A stretch of DNA of 64,000 nt from Trichobilharzia szidati (taxonomy: Eukaryota > Platyhelminthes > Trematoda > Strigeidida > Schistosomatidae): assembly GCA_944472155.2 (NCBI GenBank), contig OX235272.1, positions 3,456,354 to 3,520,353 on the forward strand. The letters run 5' to 3'. Positions 33,270 to 44,700 of this stretch are shown here, piece by piece. The notes beneath the pieces are model-generated. The model was given only the letters and a program-made list of their open reading frames with translations, made no database searches and had not been told where the DNA came from. How positions within the stretch are numbered: the first letter of the stretch is position 1; the number at the start of each line of letters is the position of its first letter. A program made the translations under genes and the position numbers.

Positions 33270-34235
33270 AGAACAAATTAGTTCAGCCAAGAGTCTCTTT
33301 TCGGCGAATTCATTCACTTAGCTGTGCAGTCGCAAATATATACAATTAATTTTGTGTGTGTGTGTACATTAAGTTTGTCAAAATCAAAATAACAGTTAGT
33401 GTGGGTTGTTGATTACATCATCAAAATAATTAAGAAATTAAAATGTGTGATAATAATCAAAGTTGTAACTAAGTGGGGTGAAGATTGGTAAGATGTGAGT
33501 AGGGTTACGTAATATAGACATGTTTAGAAAGATTAGATGTTAGTGAGGGAGTACGGAGACAATTATGAAAATAAACTAGATAATAGGTGAAAAGATTGAA
33601 TGGGTTAGTTACTAAAAATTATTCTACGAAAAATTGCAAAAAAAAATTGATAACAAAATGTTGATGACAGATAAACTTGAAATTAAACCCACGGTAGTAG
33701 GAGGGGGTGGAGAAGTTTCTTCTGTGTGCATAATCAAGCTTTTCTATTCAAATCGCTAAGGCTTCGGCAATACAAAGTATACGGAAGCTTGTCGATTTTG
33801 GAAGGCTTCTTTTGACTTTATAGATGACTTTGAACGATTTCTCCTTGCAAATCGAATGACCAGTGTTGAGTATATGCTCAATAATGGCGCTCCTTATTGC
33901 TCCGTTGTTACCTTTCCGTAACCAGGTGGGATAGTGTTCTTGAACTCTTTTAGATAAAACACGCATCGAACGACCTATATACCTCGCTCCGCAAGAGCAG
34001 GTGAATTGGTAGATACACATGGAAGCGGTCAAATGCGATAGTTTATCTTTAGAGTAGTTGACGAACAATGGCCCGGAGGAAAATGTCAGTCGTAGTGTGG
34101 CAGCGAAGAATGTCCTTCTGAGAGCAGTAGATATCCTCTTCTTCAAGGTATCAGCCAGAAGGTCACATTTGAAGGGTACATTCATGTAGACCATCTTCTT
34201 CTGCACTGTAATGGGTTGTTCTTTGTAAGTCTTAG
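33270..34235 (-). mobile_element. Penelope-like element, family A, 3' half
   Basis: Minus-strand 3' sequence (33270-33750) and GIY-YIG region up to about 34235, where it is joined to a plus-strand RTE copy. No RT. Confidence 0.75.
33748..34235 (-). pseudogene. PLE-A GIY-YIG endonuclease domain, open but lacking RT
   Basis: Part of a 206-codon frame whose first 45 codons read antisense through the RTE junction. PLE residues: MVYMNVPFKCDLLADTLKKR, MCIYQFTCSCGARYIGRSMR (Cys knuckle and GIY-YIG), KRVQEHYPTWL, IIEHILNTGHS and a C-terminal FRILCIAEALAI. No internal stop. Confidence 0.75.
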
Positions 34236-34672
34236 GCTTAGAATTTTCAACAGGCCACTGCAGACTTTTATCAACAGCTACCACCTTCGCTGGCTCCATG
34301 TTGAAGATCAAATGGCCAGCCAGCCAGAAAGAATTCGTAACAAGAAACTCCAGCTTGGAACAAATCAACCAAGAACCTATTAGTCAACAAATATGTTGGA
34401 GAAAATGGAGATGGATCGGGCATATATTGAGGAAACCGCCTAATGATATTGCGCGTAGTGCAGGCCACCACTCGAGTAGATTCCAAATAGGAAGTAGCGA
34501 GTGGTTCGTTGGTGCGAGAATGACATGAAGGAGATCGTATGAGGATGAGATGAGAGCTTTTGTGCAATCGTGGAACCAGGCGAAGAGGATGGCAGATAAT
34601 AGAAGAAAGTGGAGATGTTCAGTTGAAGTCAGCCCTATGTTCCATTCGGAACCCAAGGGAAAAATAATAATA
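34235..34672 (+). mobile_element. RTE LINE, 3' end
   Basis: [37 protein letters not shown] and ends GCCCTATGTTCCATTCGGAA with an AATAATAT tail. The frame is open from 34298 to 34528. Confidence 0.78.
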
Positions 34673-34879
34673 TAATTAAGAGATTAGCATATGCACAGGT
34701 TGATTACGTAAACGATTGTTAAAGAAAATAAGACGATTCGGAAAACGACAACTTGCAACTAAGGATGGGGTGGTCCTAAGAATGAAATAATTTTATAAAG
34801 ATAACATGTAATTAAAGATGAAGTAGTCAGAAAAAATAATAAAATAATTTGAACCATTATAATTTTTATAACTTTTAAA

Positions 34880-35520
34880 GTTTAGGAAGAGAGGGGCGAA
34901 GTAGTCCGGTTTATACATTCATGTAGCGATGGCCAAGGTAGGGAAAGTGGCTGTACAAATTTCTTCTGAACACGCAGGTTTGGCTTCTTCAGGTGGATTC
35001 CTATTGCTTCAGCTGTATGCAGAAGACGAACTCGTAAAACCAAATTAAGATTAGTAAGAATGTGATAAATAATTTTAAATGCTTTATTAACGCCAACCTT
35101 ATGCTCACTATCTACAAAGTGTGCTAAAATGGAGCTACGAATAGATCTTGTTTGTCCTGTGCTTAACCATGCTGGATGATGTTCGGAAATAAGATGATCA
35201 ACCTGCCTAATTGTACGCCCGGTGTAGCTGGCTCCGCAGTTGCAGTCAAACTGATAGATACACGTAGAGGAGGCAAATTTAGGTAGTTTATCCTTATTTC
35301 TAGAACGTAGAATAGGGGCGGTTGTGAAAAGAAAACATAACTTTGCTGCATAATAAGTTCTTTTAACTGCATTCTTCAGGCGCTGTGTTATTACTTCGCT
35401 GATGTTATCACCGAAAAACTGAAGTTTTATGAACAGCAGTCTTTTTCGGAACTGTTGCCAGTATGTAACAGAATTAATTCTGTGTATATTGAGTAAAACA
35501 TGTGAACGCATTTCATGTGC
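34880..35520 (-). mobile_element. Penelope-like element, family A, 3' half
   Basis: GIY-YIG region with its C-terminus and the start of the 3' sequence; the downstream sequence (34676-34870) probably belongs to it too. It is 5'-truncated at about 35520 with no inverted arm visible. Confidence 0.75.
34882..35511 (-). pseudogene. PLE-A GIY-YIG endonuclease, intact 209-codon frame without RT
   Basis: Longest uninterrupted PLE-A endonuclease frame here: LFIKLQFFGDNISEVITQRL, CIYQFDCNCGASYTGRTIRQ (the YIG is changed to YTG), EHHPAWLSTGQ, LAHFVDSEHKVGVNKAFKII and LLHTAEAIGIHLKKPNL. The change in the GIY-YIG motif may impair nuclease activity. Confidence 0.76.
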
Positions 35521-35569
35521 TCAGTAATTCTAACCATATAGCGAAACACCTTAGACATTTACCGATGTA

Positions 35570-35770
35570 ATCTGATATTGGATGGTTGGACGCCACGGGA
35601 ACTTGGAGGCCATGGAACTTGGTTTCGTGCTTGTTTTCGATCGCCATTTAGACGTAGCCGCAAAGCTGAAGGAACTTATGTCGTTTACACTGGGGGGATG
35701 GTATGTGTGTTTCCTCAAGGTTGCTACTACACATTACTGACTGCAGCCCATAAGCATGAAACCTAGGCCA
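35570..35770 (+). repeat. Diverged dispersed repeat shared with 62890-63010
   Basis: Shared core CTTGGTTTCGTGCT followed by AAGCTGAAGGAACTTATGTC here and AACTCTGAAGGAGCTCATGTC near 62970. Nature unknown; similarity is short and by eye. Confidence 0.35.
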
Positions 35771-36029
35771 AGTAGGGTTTCCTGCCGATCGTCTCCAACT
35801 ATCGAAAATCAAATTACAGTAAACTCAATTGTCAAGCCACCTAGCATGGTGATCACATTGTAAACATGACTGATGGGATTAAATCTATACCAGAACGAAG
35901 GACTAGACGCAGGACGCACTGGCTGCTACTCTGTGGCCAACTAATGTACCCAACTAATCTGCTTGATTTCCTGAAACAGGACAAAGTTATGGTTTCTTAA
36001 TAAACGCAGAGTTACACTTATTGTATGTG

Positions 36030-36692
36030 TGTGTTGTTGCCTCCTTCAATTATTTGGGAAGCATCGTTTCAACTACAGGCGAAACGGACGAAGATATCAA
36101 AGTAAGAATCAGAAAGGCAAGATACACCTTCATCAACCTGAAACCAGTTCGGAAATCTTCCGCACTCCACCGCATAAAGAACAAGATTTGGATTTTCAAC
36201 ACCGATGTGAAGTCAGTCAGTTAGTGTTTCTATACGGTTCAGAAACTTGCAATGCATGTGCGTCACGAAAAGGATTTCCAACGGACTGTTGTAGACTTTC
36301 ATCAACAGCCGCCAACTTCGCTGGCTGGCTGGCTGGCTCCATACTGAAGATCAAATGACCAGAAAGAATACGCAACAAGAATCTCTGAGAATACACCAGC
36401 GAAGAACCGAATGCTCAACAAATATGTAGAAGGAAGTGGAGATGGACCGGACATACATTGAGCAGGCTGCCGAATGACATCACACGCCAGGCCGTCGGGT
36501 GGAATGCAAACAGGAAGCAAAGAGCGTGTCGTCACTGTGAGGATGAAATGGAGGAGATCGTGTGAAGAAGAGATGAGAGAGTTTGGTCACTTGTGAACCC
36601 AGATGAAGAGGACAGGAGAAAACAGAACGAAGTGGAGATGTGTTGTTGAAGCTAGCCGTATGTTCCACTCGGAACGCAAGGGAATAATAATA
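36030..36692 (+). mobile_element. RTE LINE, 3' part
   Basis: Starts with [20 protein letters not shown] (a typical RTE post-RT stretch), then the LKIK/WPERI region, a GCTGG repeat at about 36319-36339, the WRWTGH region and [16 protein letters not shown] 3' coding. It ends CTTGCGT...AATAATAATA. Frames shift several times. Confidence 0.78.
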
Positions 36693-37024
36693 ATAAAATG
36701 TGTGCGTGTGCTGATGAAACTATTCATTTACTCAAATCGAAGTAGGCTAAACAGGGATTGGTATCCTGAACCACAAGACTGGCTAAAAGTTGACTGGATT
36801 AGTTACTGAGGCTCATCCTTACATCTACCTAAAAAGCGATGATTCGTAAGTTTGCTGATATAGAATCAAAAATCAAACATTCCTGATCTGCGTTATACAG
36901 ACACTGAATAAAACATAGTTTTGGCTGTCTTCCTCTCGTTGGATGTGGTAAAGACTTAGTTTTCGAATTTGATCCTTTAATTATTTCATTACTTTTCAGA
37001 AGGCTGTTCTGAAAAATTACTGAA

Positions 37025-37760
37025 CCTGCATTCTTCATTCATACAGGCGGTTTGAATCACCATAAATATTGAGTCATGCAGCAGCATGCTACATTCGGAA
37101 GATGCAGATCATGCTCGAATTGAATTGCAACACTACGATTCGCAATGAAAGCGTTTCGAGTGAGGACAGTAGTGAAACAAGGCTGCCTAACATCAACGAT
37201 GACATTCCCGTTGGTGTTGGGCTGAAGGAGACAATAGATGGTAGGTAGCGGGGAAACAGATACGTGTTGAAACGACAGGATGACTTCAGAATATCTGGAC
37301 TTCGTGTATGCTTTATGTCGATATATTTTATGACGATATGCAGGTGACAAGCAACAGTTTAGCAAGAGAAGTAGCGAAGATAGAATTTTAAGTGAACTTA
37401 GAGAAGCGACAAAGCGACAAGCACTAATCGCCATTGATGGGAGAAATTTGAAGGTGTTCATTGCTTCACTTATTTGGGCAGCACTGTTTCAACTATAGGA
37501 GGAGCAGATGATAATGTTAAAAGCAGGTTCGAAAAGGCAAGTTGGACCTTCATTCATGTGGAATCAGTGTAGAAATTTGGAGCACTCTGCATCAATAACA
37601 GGACTCAGATTTCCAACACTCATGACAAATCATTAATTTTATAAGGTACAGAGAATTGGCAGACCCATCAACAAAAGCATTTCCAACAGGCTGTTGCACA
37701 CTTTCCTCAACGCCTGCTTTCGCTCCTTACAGAGAACCATATGGCATGATGGGTTACTGA
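37025..37760 (+). mobile_element. RTE LINE relic (RT to post-RT)
   Basis: Decayed plus copy: RTVVKQGCL corresponds to motif B GVRQGCL, and further on SNRLLHTFLNACFRSL matches the later region. Many stops. Confidence 0.55.
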
Positions 37761-38061
37761 AGCGCAATATTCCACTCTGAACCAGTGTTTGATGGTAAAC
37801 TCATGCACCAGTAATTACCTAAGCTTGAAACTCAACTGATGTTTATATCACCCGCTTTGAATCTGATTAAAACAATTTTAAGTTGGTAACGAAAATATAC
37901 ATGAAAACATGGCGCTTCAATAGCTAAGGAAAAGCTTGTTGCATCTACACACTAAAATAGCGAAATTATTCATTATCATCTATTTAGATTACGTCATAAA
38001 AGGCTGCAGTAGTAATAAACAAAAAGACTACAGTTTTCTGAAATTCGCATCATATTATTTT

Positions 38062-38800
38062 TGTTTCGTTTATTTCCTAGAGGAAATTAGGGCTTCAGCC
38101 TCACGTCTCCATTGCGTTTGGCTCTCCACCAACGTTTCCACCTGATTCCACATGTTTTCATTTCCTCTTCACATCACCTTTTCCATGTTACCCCAAGCTC
38201 TCACTGACGACCAACTCGCCACTTCCTATTCTGTCGGATTCCACTCGAACGACGGCCTGGTGTGTGTTGTCAATTGATGGTTTGTTTTCTCACAGTATGG
38301 CCAATCCAATCCAAGTTCATTTCTTCCTGCAGATTTGTTGCACAGTTGGTTCCTGCTGGGTTGGTTCGATAATCCTTAGAGATCCCTGTTTCTGATCTTT
38401 CGTGGCCTGTCATCTGATCTTGAGCTAAGTATTGGGCGAATATAGCTGTTGATGAAGGTGTATAGTTTGTTCGAAGTGGCCTTCGTGACGCGCTGGACAA
38501 ATCTCTGATCTAGTTGAAAATCCCCTCCACACACACTAAAGAGTAATGAAAGCTACCTTTGCTTTCTAGATCCTAGCTTTGATAACCTCATCAGTTCCGT
38601 CTGCCTGTAGTTGAAACGATGCTTCCCAGGTAAATAGGTAGGTAGGTAGGTGAAGCGGGTTGCTTCTTTCAGATTTCTTTCACTTATGCAAGCTGATTAT
38701 TGTCTGTTGTCGTTGCTTTTGTGTGGGCCACGAATCTTCATCACATCTGTTTTCTATATGTTCATCTGAGGAAGTCCTTTGATGCTTCTTCTGCCAACTT
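38062..38800 (-). mobile_element. RTE LINE, 3' part
   Basis: Antisense tail CGTTTATTTCCTAGAGGAAA, then the complement of the C-terminal region. It includes a (GTAG)n/(CTAC)n run at about 38637-38653, also present in copies at 28793 and 58131. Confidence 0.72.
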
Positions 38801-38809
38801 AATATATAT

Positions 38810-40815
38810 GTGTAAAACTTGAGCAATGTGGTAGTAAGTGATTCCATAAAAATTTGTTTATTAGATGTATCACACAATGAAACAGTATTATTTACTGAAT
38901 GGAAAGGTTTCGAACACAATATATTATTGTTCATAATCATATCAATTGTAATCACACGACTTCGGAACTTGAGTTTTATAGTTTTCTTTGTCCTCTCCTA
39001 TTTGTCGTAGGGTTAGTAGATATTTGAAGATATCCGATTAGACAGGTGTTCAATCATCCCTATGACACGTGTTTGCAGTTGATTCGATAAACAAAGCCTC
39101 TATTATCAATCTCTCCCCCCACCTTGCCGCTACATTAGATTTTAAAGCTGTCATCTTATGCCATCCATCCTATTGTATGGTTGTGTGTAACTGTATATAG
39201 TGTATGCTATGGACAAACTATTCTATAGATTTCTTATCTATTCGAGTCAACTAATCTAGATTTTTCTGTTGGGTTTTTATGTTTCGCTAGCCTGACTGCC
39301 CCTGTTCTACTACTTTGTCCTATGTATTCGACCTGTAAATCATTGCACGATACTAGATAAACTAAATTGTTTTGTTTTAAATGTTCCACAGTAACCGACA
39401 AAGCTTGTTCCTAGTTGAGTTCTTATCTTATTTGGTCAACCAGAAATGACGTCGTTTCTGACTGCCAAAAACTCGAACTTAGGACAAAAGTGCCACTTGA
39501 GGACATAATGTTAGGGGTGAAGCTATGCCTGACTTCTATGTTATTTAAATTCCAAGGGAAAACATACAAACAAACTGAGAAAGTTGCCATAGGATTACCA
39601 ATATCCCCGGTTGTAGCAGATATATTTATGGATAGGTGGGAAAACATAGCGATTGACACGATCACCCTCACATCAAAAGTATAGTGGAGGTATGAAGATG
39701 ACACATTCACTGTACTTAGAACACAAGATATAGATAGGTTTTCGAACACATTAACTTAAAGGTGGAGGCAATTCAATTCACTTATGAATTGGAAAATCAG
39801 GAAGGGGAGCTCCCAATGTTAGATTGTAGCGTAAAAAGGAAAGAAGATGGGAAGTTAAACATACTAGTGTGTTTACAGGAAACCCACACATTCAAACAGA
39901 TATCTGGACTTCCGATCATCCCACCCAATCTATGTCAGTGAAAATAGGATTGGTGAAATGTTTAAGTGACAGAGCACAAAAACTAAGTAGTACCATGGAA
40001 AATCTAAGACAGGAAGTGACACATATAAAAGAAACCTTGAAACTTAATAATTACCCTGATAAGTTAGTCAAGAAATATGTAGCGAAATGTAAAAATAAAA
40101 TCAATAATGATAGTAGCGATAGTGATGATAATAATAATGATAACAATAACAATGATATTAATAATAGTGGTGATAATAATATTAATGACGACACCAACAA
40201 TAAGGAATACAAATCATCAGTAATAATAACATACAAGGAAGGAACCTCGGAAACCTTACGCAAAATTCTTAACGAGACAGGATTAAAAGTGGCATTCATA
40301 TTCCAAAAACTCAACTAGGAACAAGCTTTGTCGGTTACTGTGGAACATTTAAAACAAAACAGTTTAGTTTATCTAGTATCGTGCAATGATTTACAGGTCG
40401 AATACATAGGACAAAGTAGTAGAACAGGGGCAGTCAGGCTAGCGAAACATAAAAACCCAACAGAAAAATCTAGATTAGTTGACTCGAATAGATAAGAAAT
40501 CTATAGAATAGTTTGTCCATAGCATACACTATATACAGTTACACACAACCATACAATAGGATGGATGGCATAAGATGACAGCTTTAAAATCTAATGTAGC
40601 GGCAAGGTGGGGGGAGAGATTGATAATAGAGGCTTTGTTTATCGAATCAACTGCAAACACGTGTCATAGGGATGATTGAACACCTGTCTAATCGGATATC
40701 TTCAAATATCTACTAACCCTACGACAAATAGGAGAGGACAAAGAAAACTATAAAACTCAAGTTCCGAAGTCGTGTGATTACAATTGATATGATTATGAAA
40801 AATAATAGATTTTAA
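38810..40815 (+). mobile_element. Penelope-like element, family C, flanked by inverted copies of its 3' end
   Basis: The left arm (about 38935-39420) is an almost exact reverse complement of the right part (about 40316-40805), covering the GIY-YIG region. Left of that the family terminal sequence continues to about 38810. Between the arms is a short RT piece and the RT-endonuclease linker. The element therefore starts with an inverted copy of its own last 500-600 bp. Confidence 0.83.
39415..40318 (+). pseudogene. PLE-C RT C-terminus and Asn/Asp-rich linker
   Basis: 39415-39684 contains ELRTKVPLEDIMLGVKLCLT and the RT motif B GLPISPVVADIFMDRW; motif C follows as RYEDDTFTV in another frame. 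39869-40318 contains FTGNPHIQTDIWTSDHPTQS and VKIGLVKCLSDRAQKLSS, then a long Asn/Asp/Ser tract from GAT/AAT repeats, then VIITYKEGTSETLRKILNE. The endonuclease follows in broken frames ([20 protein letters not shown]). Confidence 0.78.
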
Positions 40816-40846
40816 TTATTAGTGTTCTTTGAGCTGATCGGTTTAG

Positions 40847-40890
40847 TTGCGGAGCTTTCGTCTTCCTTCTGGACAACATCTTCAGCGCAA
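40847..40890 (-). ncRNA. Candidate hammerhead ribozyme in PLE-B 3' region
   Basis: Sense is minus in this arm: stem I TTGCG/CGCAA, core CTGAAGA (matches CTGANGA), stem II TGTTGTCC-AGAA-GGAAGAC with one mismatch, GAAA, then a minimal stem III (G) and the triplet CTC directly before CGCAA. Hammerheads with very short stem III are known in PLEs. Other family B copies are damaged: 46722-46771 has CTGAAAA, and 45180-45225 lacks GAAA. Confidence 0.5.
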
Positions 40891-41164
40891 TATTTACCTT
40901 AAAGTGAAATGATTGAAATTTCTTCATGAGTGATATAATTGCGTCTCCTGGTAACCATCTTTACATATGTATTGACCATTTTCTATTGACTTGGATTTTA
41001 AACTTTCTGGTCACCTGATTTACTTTTTATTAGTTGGTATATTTCGTCTATATTAACGTGTTTGTTAAAAGCCCTTTCGTTTGAGTACCAGGCTTCTAGG
41101 AATTCCCTGGAACTTTTGGTGTTTCCTCTGTCTAAGATTTTGACATTATCCTAATCATCCAGAG

Positions 41165-41764
41165 TTGAAAAGATTGGAAGAAAAGTACTTACGAACGGTC
41201 TTCAAAAAGAATGGTTGTCCACAAAATTTCATCAAAAAGTGTTTAAAGTCAAATCAAAACACCAACAAGAAACCATCATCAAAGACTACAAGAAAATTCA
41301 TTCTACGATACATGAAAAATATCTCCGAAATAACAGCTAGAATACTGAAACCGTTTGATAAAGGTATAGCACACAAGCCAGTCAAATCGCTTAATTCGAT
41401 ATTATGTAAACCGAAAGGTCCAGCAGGAAAAGGAGATAAAATTAATACCATTTACAAAATAAATTGTATGAACTGTAACAAGCATTACATCGGCCAAAGT
41501 GGGCGTCCCCTTCGAATTAGAATCCAAGAACACAAATCAGCCGTGAAAACACACGATATGTATTTTTTAGTATCAATGCATATAGACAACTATGGTCATC
41601 AATTTGATTGGGATAATGTCAAAATCTTAGACAGAGGAAACACCAAAAGTTCCAGGGAATTCCTAGAAGCCTGGTACTCAAATGAAAGGGCTTTTAACAA
41701 ACACGTTAATATAGACGAAATATACCAACTAATAAAAAGTAAATCAGGTGACCAGAAAGTTTAA
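41165..41764 (+). CDS. PLE-B GIY-YIG endonuclease, intact 199-codon frame
   Basis: Open from KRLEEKYLRTVFKKNGCPQ to the stop at 41762. It contains ITARILKPFDKGIAHKPVKS, NTIYKINCMNCNKHYIGQSG (Cys pair and GIY-YIG core HYI/GQS), RPLRIRIQEHKS, QFDWDNVKILDRG and SREFLEAWYSNE, the conserved order of PLE endonucleases. The RT part is absent, so it is a fragment of the element's polyprotein and not a stand-alone gene. The upstream inverted arm begins at its first codon. No ATG is required at this start. Confidence 0.8.
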   Translation: MKRLEEKYLRTVFKKNGCPQNFIKKCLKSNQNTNKKPSSKTTRKFILRYMKNISEITARILKPFDKGIAHKPVKSLNSILCKPKGPAGKGDKINTIYKINCMNCNKHYIGQSGRPLRIRIQEHKSAVKTHDMYFLVSMHIDNYGHQFDWDNVKILDRGNTKSSREFLEAWYSNERAFNKHVNIDEIYQLIKSKSGDQKV

Positions 41765-41776
41765 AATCCAAGTCAA
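41734..41776 (+). repeat. Target-site duplication, left copy (43 bp)
   Basis: AAAAAGTAAATCAGGTGACC ... CCAAGTCAA, identical to 45052-45094. The empty site is preserved in reverse complement in the left PLE arm near 40980-41030. Confidence 0.88.
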
Positions 41777-44700
41777 GGTGCATGTATACCTTGGCGGCCT
41801 GTTTGAATTTTTGGGCCTGCTATCATAAAATCTACATATTGCATCCAACCTACCATTTACTCCATTTATTTATCAACCAAATATGAATTCCAAAAGGATT
41901 ATTTACTCTCGCAACTTTATCATTCATTTACGACCCAACGACTTTCATATTCCCAAGAAATCAAGGAGGAAGCATCGTAGTGGTTGGCAAAGAGCTCTTA
42001 AACGTACACCAATACACTTAACCACGGTCCCTGTTATAATGAACACCAACTGCCGCTCTCTGCCTAACGAAATAATGTACCTACAATCCTTGATGTCCAC
42101 TGACACTTATCACAATACTGCGATAATCACATTACAAGAAACATGGTTACACGAACTGTACGATGATAATCTCATCTCTCTAAAGGACTTCATCCTATTT
42201 AGACAAGACCGAATATGTTGTAATAAGAAAAGTGGGGGTGGAGTTGCAACTTTCATTAACTCAAAATGGTCTATTTCTAATGATGTTTGCTTCTCATTCA
42301 CAAATGACTTCATAGACTGCATCACCGTCAAATGTCGTCCCAAACATCTCCCCAAATATAAACACATCTTTATCACGAACATGTACATTTCTCCAAGTTG
42401 CTCACTATCTAATCTTTCAAATTTTGCTGATGAATTCACCATGTTTGCTGCTGCCAACTTCGATAACTCTCTATCTGTTATTACTGGGGACTTCAACTCG
42501 TCAGATTGCTCTTTCCTTGAAGCACTTGGTCACTCTAACATTGTCAAATTTCCCACTCGACTAGACAAAACACTGGATTTAGTTTTTACAAATGACGAAG
42601 GAATCTATGAAGCACGTAAACGTGCACCGATCCTCAACTCTGATCACTCTATCGTTCGTGTTCTACCAAAAATTTACAGCAAAACACATATTAAAGTTTT
42701 CTCGCATCTGTCTATGAAAGCACAACAAAGATGCTACTCATCCGAAAACTTACTCAATCTAAGGTGTATGTTAAAAAACACTAACTGGGATTTATTCCAT
42801 GAAAGTTCATTAGATGACACAATCGTCAATATAACGGATTATCTCAAGTTTTGCCTTGATATTTGCTGTCCCAAACAAACTCTATTCAAACGTCTCGACC
42901 GCTTCTCATCTCCTTATCTCAAACAACTTCGCAGGAAAAAAGAAACTTTGTACATATCCAAAGACAAGTTAGGACTCAAAAAGATTAATGCTCAGATCAA
43001 ATCTGAAATCAAAAATCTTAATGCTATCTATAATGATACACTTTTATCATGTAAATCTCCAATCAGTATGTGGAAACTTTTTAATGAAATTACTGGCAAT
43101 AGTAAGCGTTGTAATACTTTTCCCTCTTATGATGTTAATGCTCTTAATCAGTCTTTTATACGCTGTCCTTCTACTTTAACTACTTCTAATGTTACCTATC
43201 ATGTAGCTGAAAACTTTCATGACTTTAATACTCTCGATGTTCTAAAATGTCTTAAAACACTCAAGCCCTCACGTAGCCTAGGTCCTGATGGTATACCTGC
43301 CTATGTTCTAAAACAATGTGCAGATGTGTTGTGTTCTCCACTAACCAACATCCTAAATGCTTCTTTCTCCAAAAATATCGTACCTGATGCATGGAAAGAC
43401 ATCAAAATTGTCCCTGTCCCTAAACCTGGAAACGGTAAGAACGTAAAGTTCAGACCCATTGCCATCAATTCCCCGTTCCTAAAGCTTATGGAAAAACTAA
43501 TACTTCTTAAACTCGAACCCTCCCTTAAAAGCTTCGAAGACCCAAAACAATTTGCCTATAGACGGGGTAGGAGTACTTTAGACGCTGCAGCTGTCTTACA
43601 CAACAACATCGTCTCATCATTAGATAAAGGTGCCACGTACGTCCGCTGCACGTTTCTTGACTTCACTTCTGCTTTCGACTCTGTTCCTAGATGTCTCCTG
43701 CTAAATAAGCTCTCTTTGACGAAAACCGAGTCCTGGGTCACTAACTGGCTGCATTCCTACTTCTCTAACAGAATGCAGTACACCGTATACAAAAGTAAAT
43801 CATCCTCTGGTGCACTCACTGAAGCCGGAGTCCCCCAAGGCGCTGTACTCTCCCCACTTCTCTTTTCTTTCTTTCTACATGATTTACCATCTTCAAATGA
43901 CATTAATTTTGTCAAATACGCTGACGATCTGTCTGTATCTTTGCCTATCAAATGTCAAAGCGACTGCTCTAAACTTAATGGCTTTCTGTCAGAAATCAGC
44001 CAGTGGTCCAAGGAAAATGGTCTTACTCTAAACCCCTCTAAATGCCAAACAGTCAATTTCACCTTTAGGCATAAATCCGACCTAAACAAACTGTTTGGCT
44101 TTCACGAGGTATGCAACATAGACGGCACTGAAATAGAAACTAAATCGGAAATTAAATACCTAGGTCTCATTCTATCTGCTGATCTCTCCTGGTCGTCTCA
44201 TATCCTAGCAATTTCTAAGAAAATATTCCGTCTTACCTTCTACATTAAGAAGTTAAAACATTCTGGTATTACCCAACCCTTACTCCTACAATTCGTTAAT
44301 TCTCGCATCCTGCCTATTATTCTCTATTGTTCCCCCTTAGTTTTTCCAGGGCTACTGAAGAAAGACTATAACATATTATGCAGGATGTTAAATGTTGTCA
44401 GCAGAGTAAGCAATGTGCCACTTAACCAGCTTGTTAACATTTTGGTTGACAGGCACATGGACTCATGTGAAAAATGGGCCAAATCCATTTTATCTAACTC
44501 ACACCACCCTCTTCACTCACAACTCTCCCCTTGCATCTCATCAGGTAAAACAAGAAGCCAATATAGAAAACTATATGCTCGCACCAGCAAGTACAAAACT
44601 CAACCATACCCTTCTTAGCTCGTGTTCTGTGTGATAAAGAAAGCATTAGGCGTGACACCTATAATTCATTAAATAGTCATTAGTACAACTTGGATCTCAT

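Noticed and set aside
40051..40314. Leu/Ser-rich minus frame resembling a membrane protein
   Set aside because: Antisense of the Asn/Asp repeat tract of PLE family C; the same shadow appears at 48244-48483.
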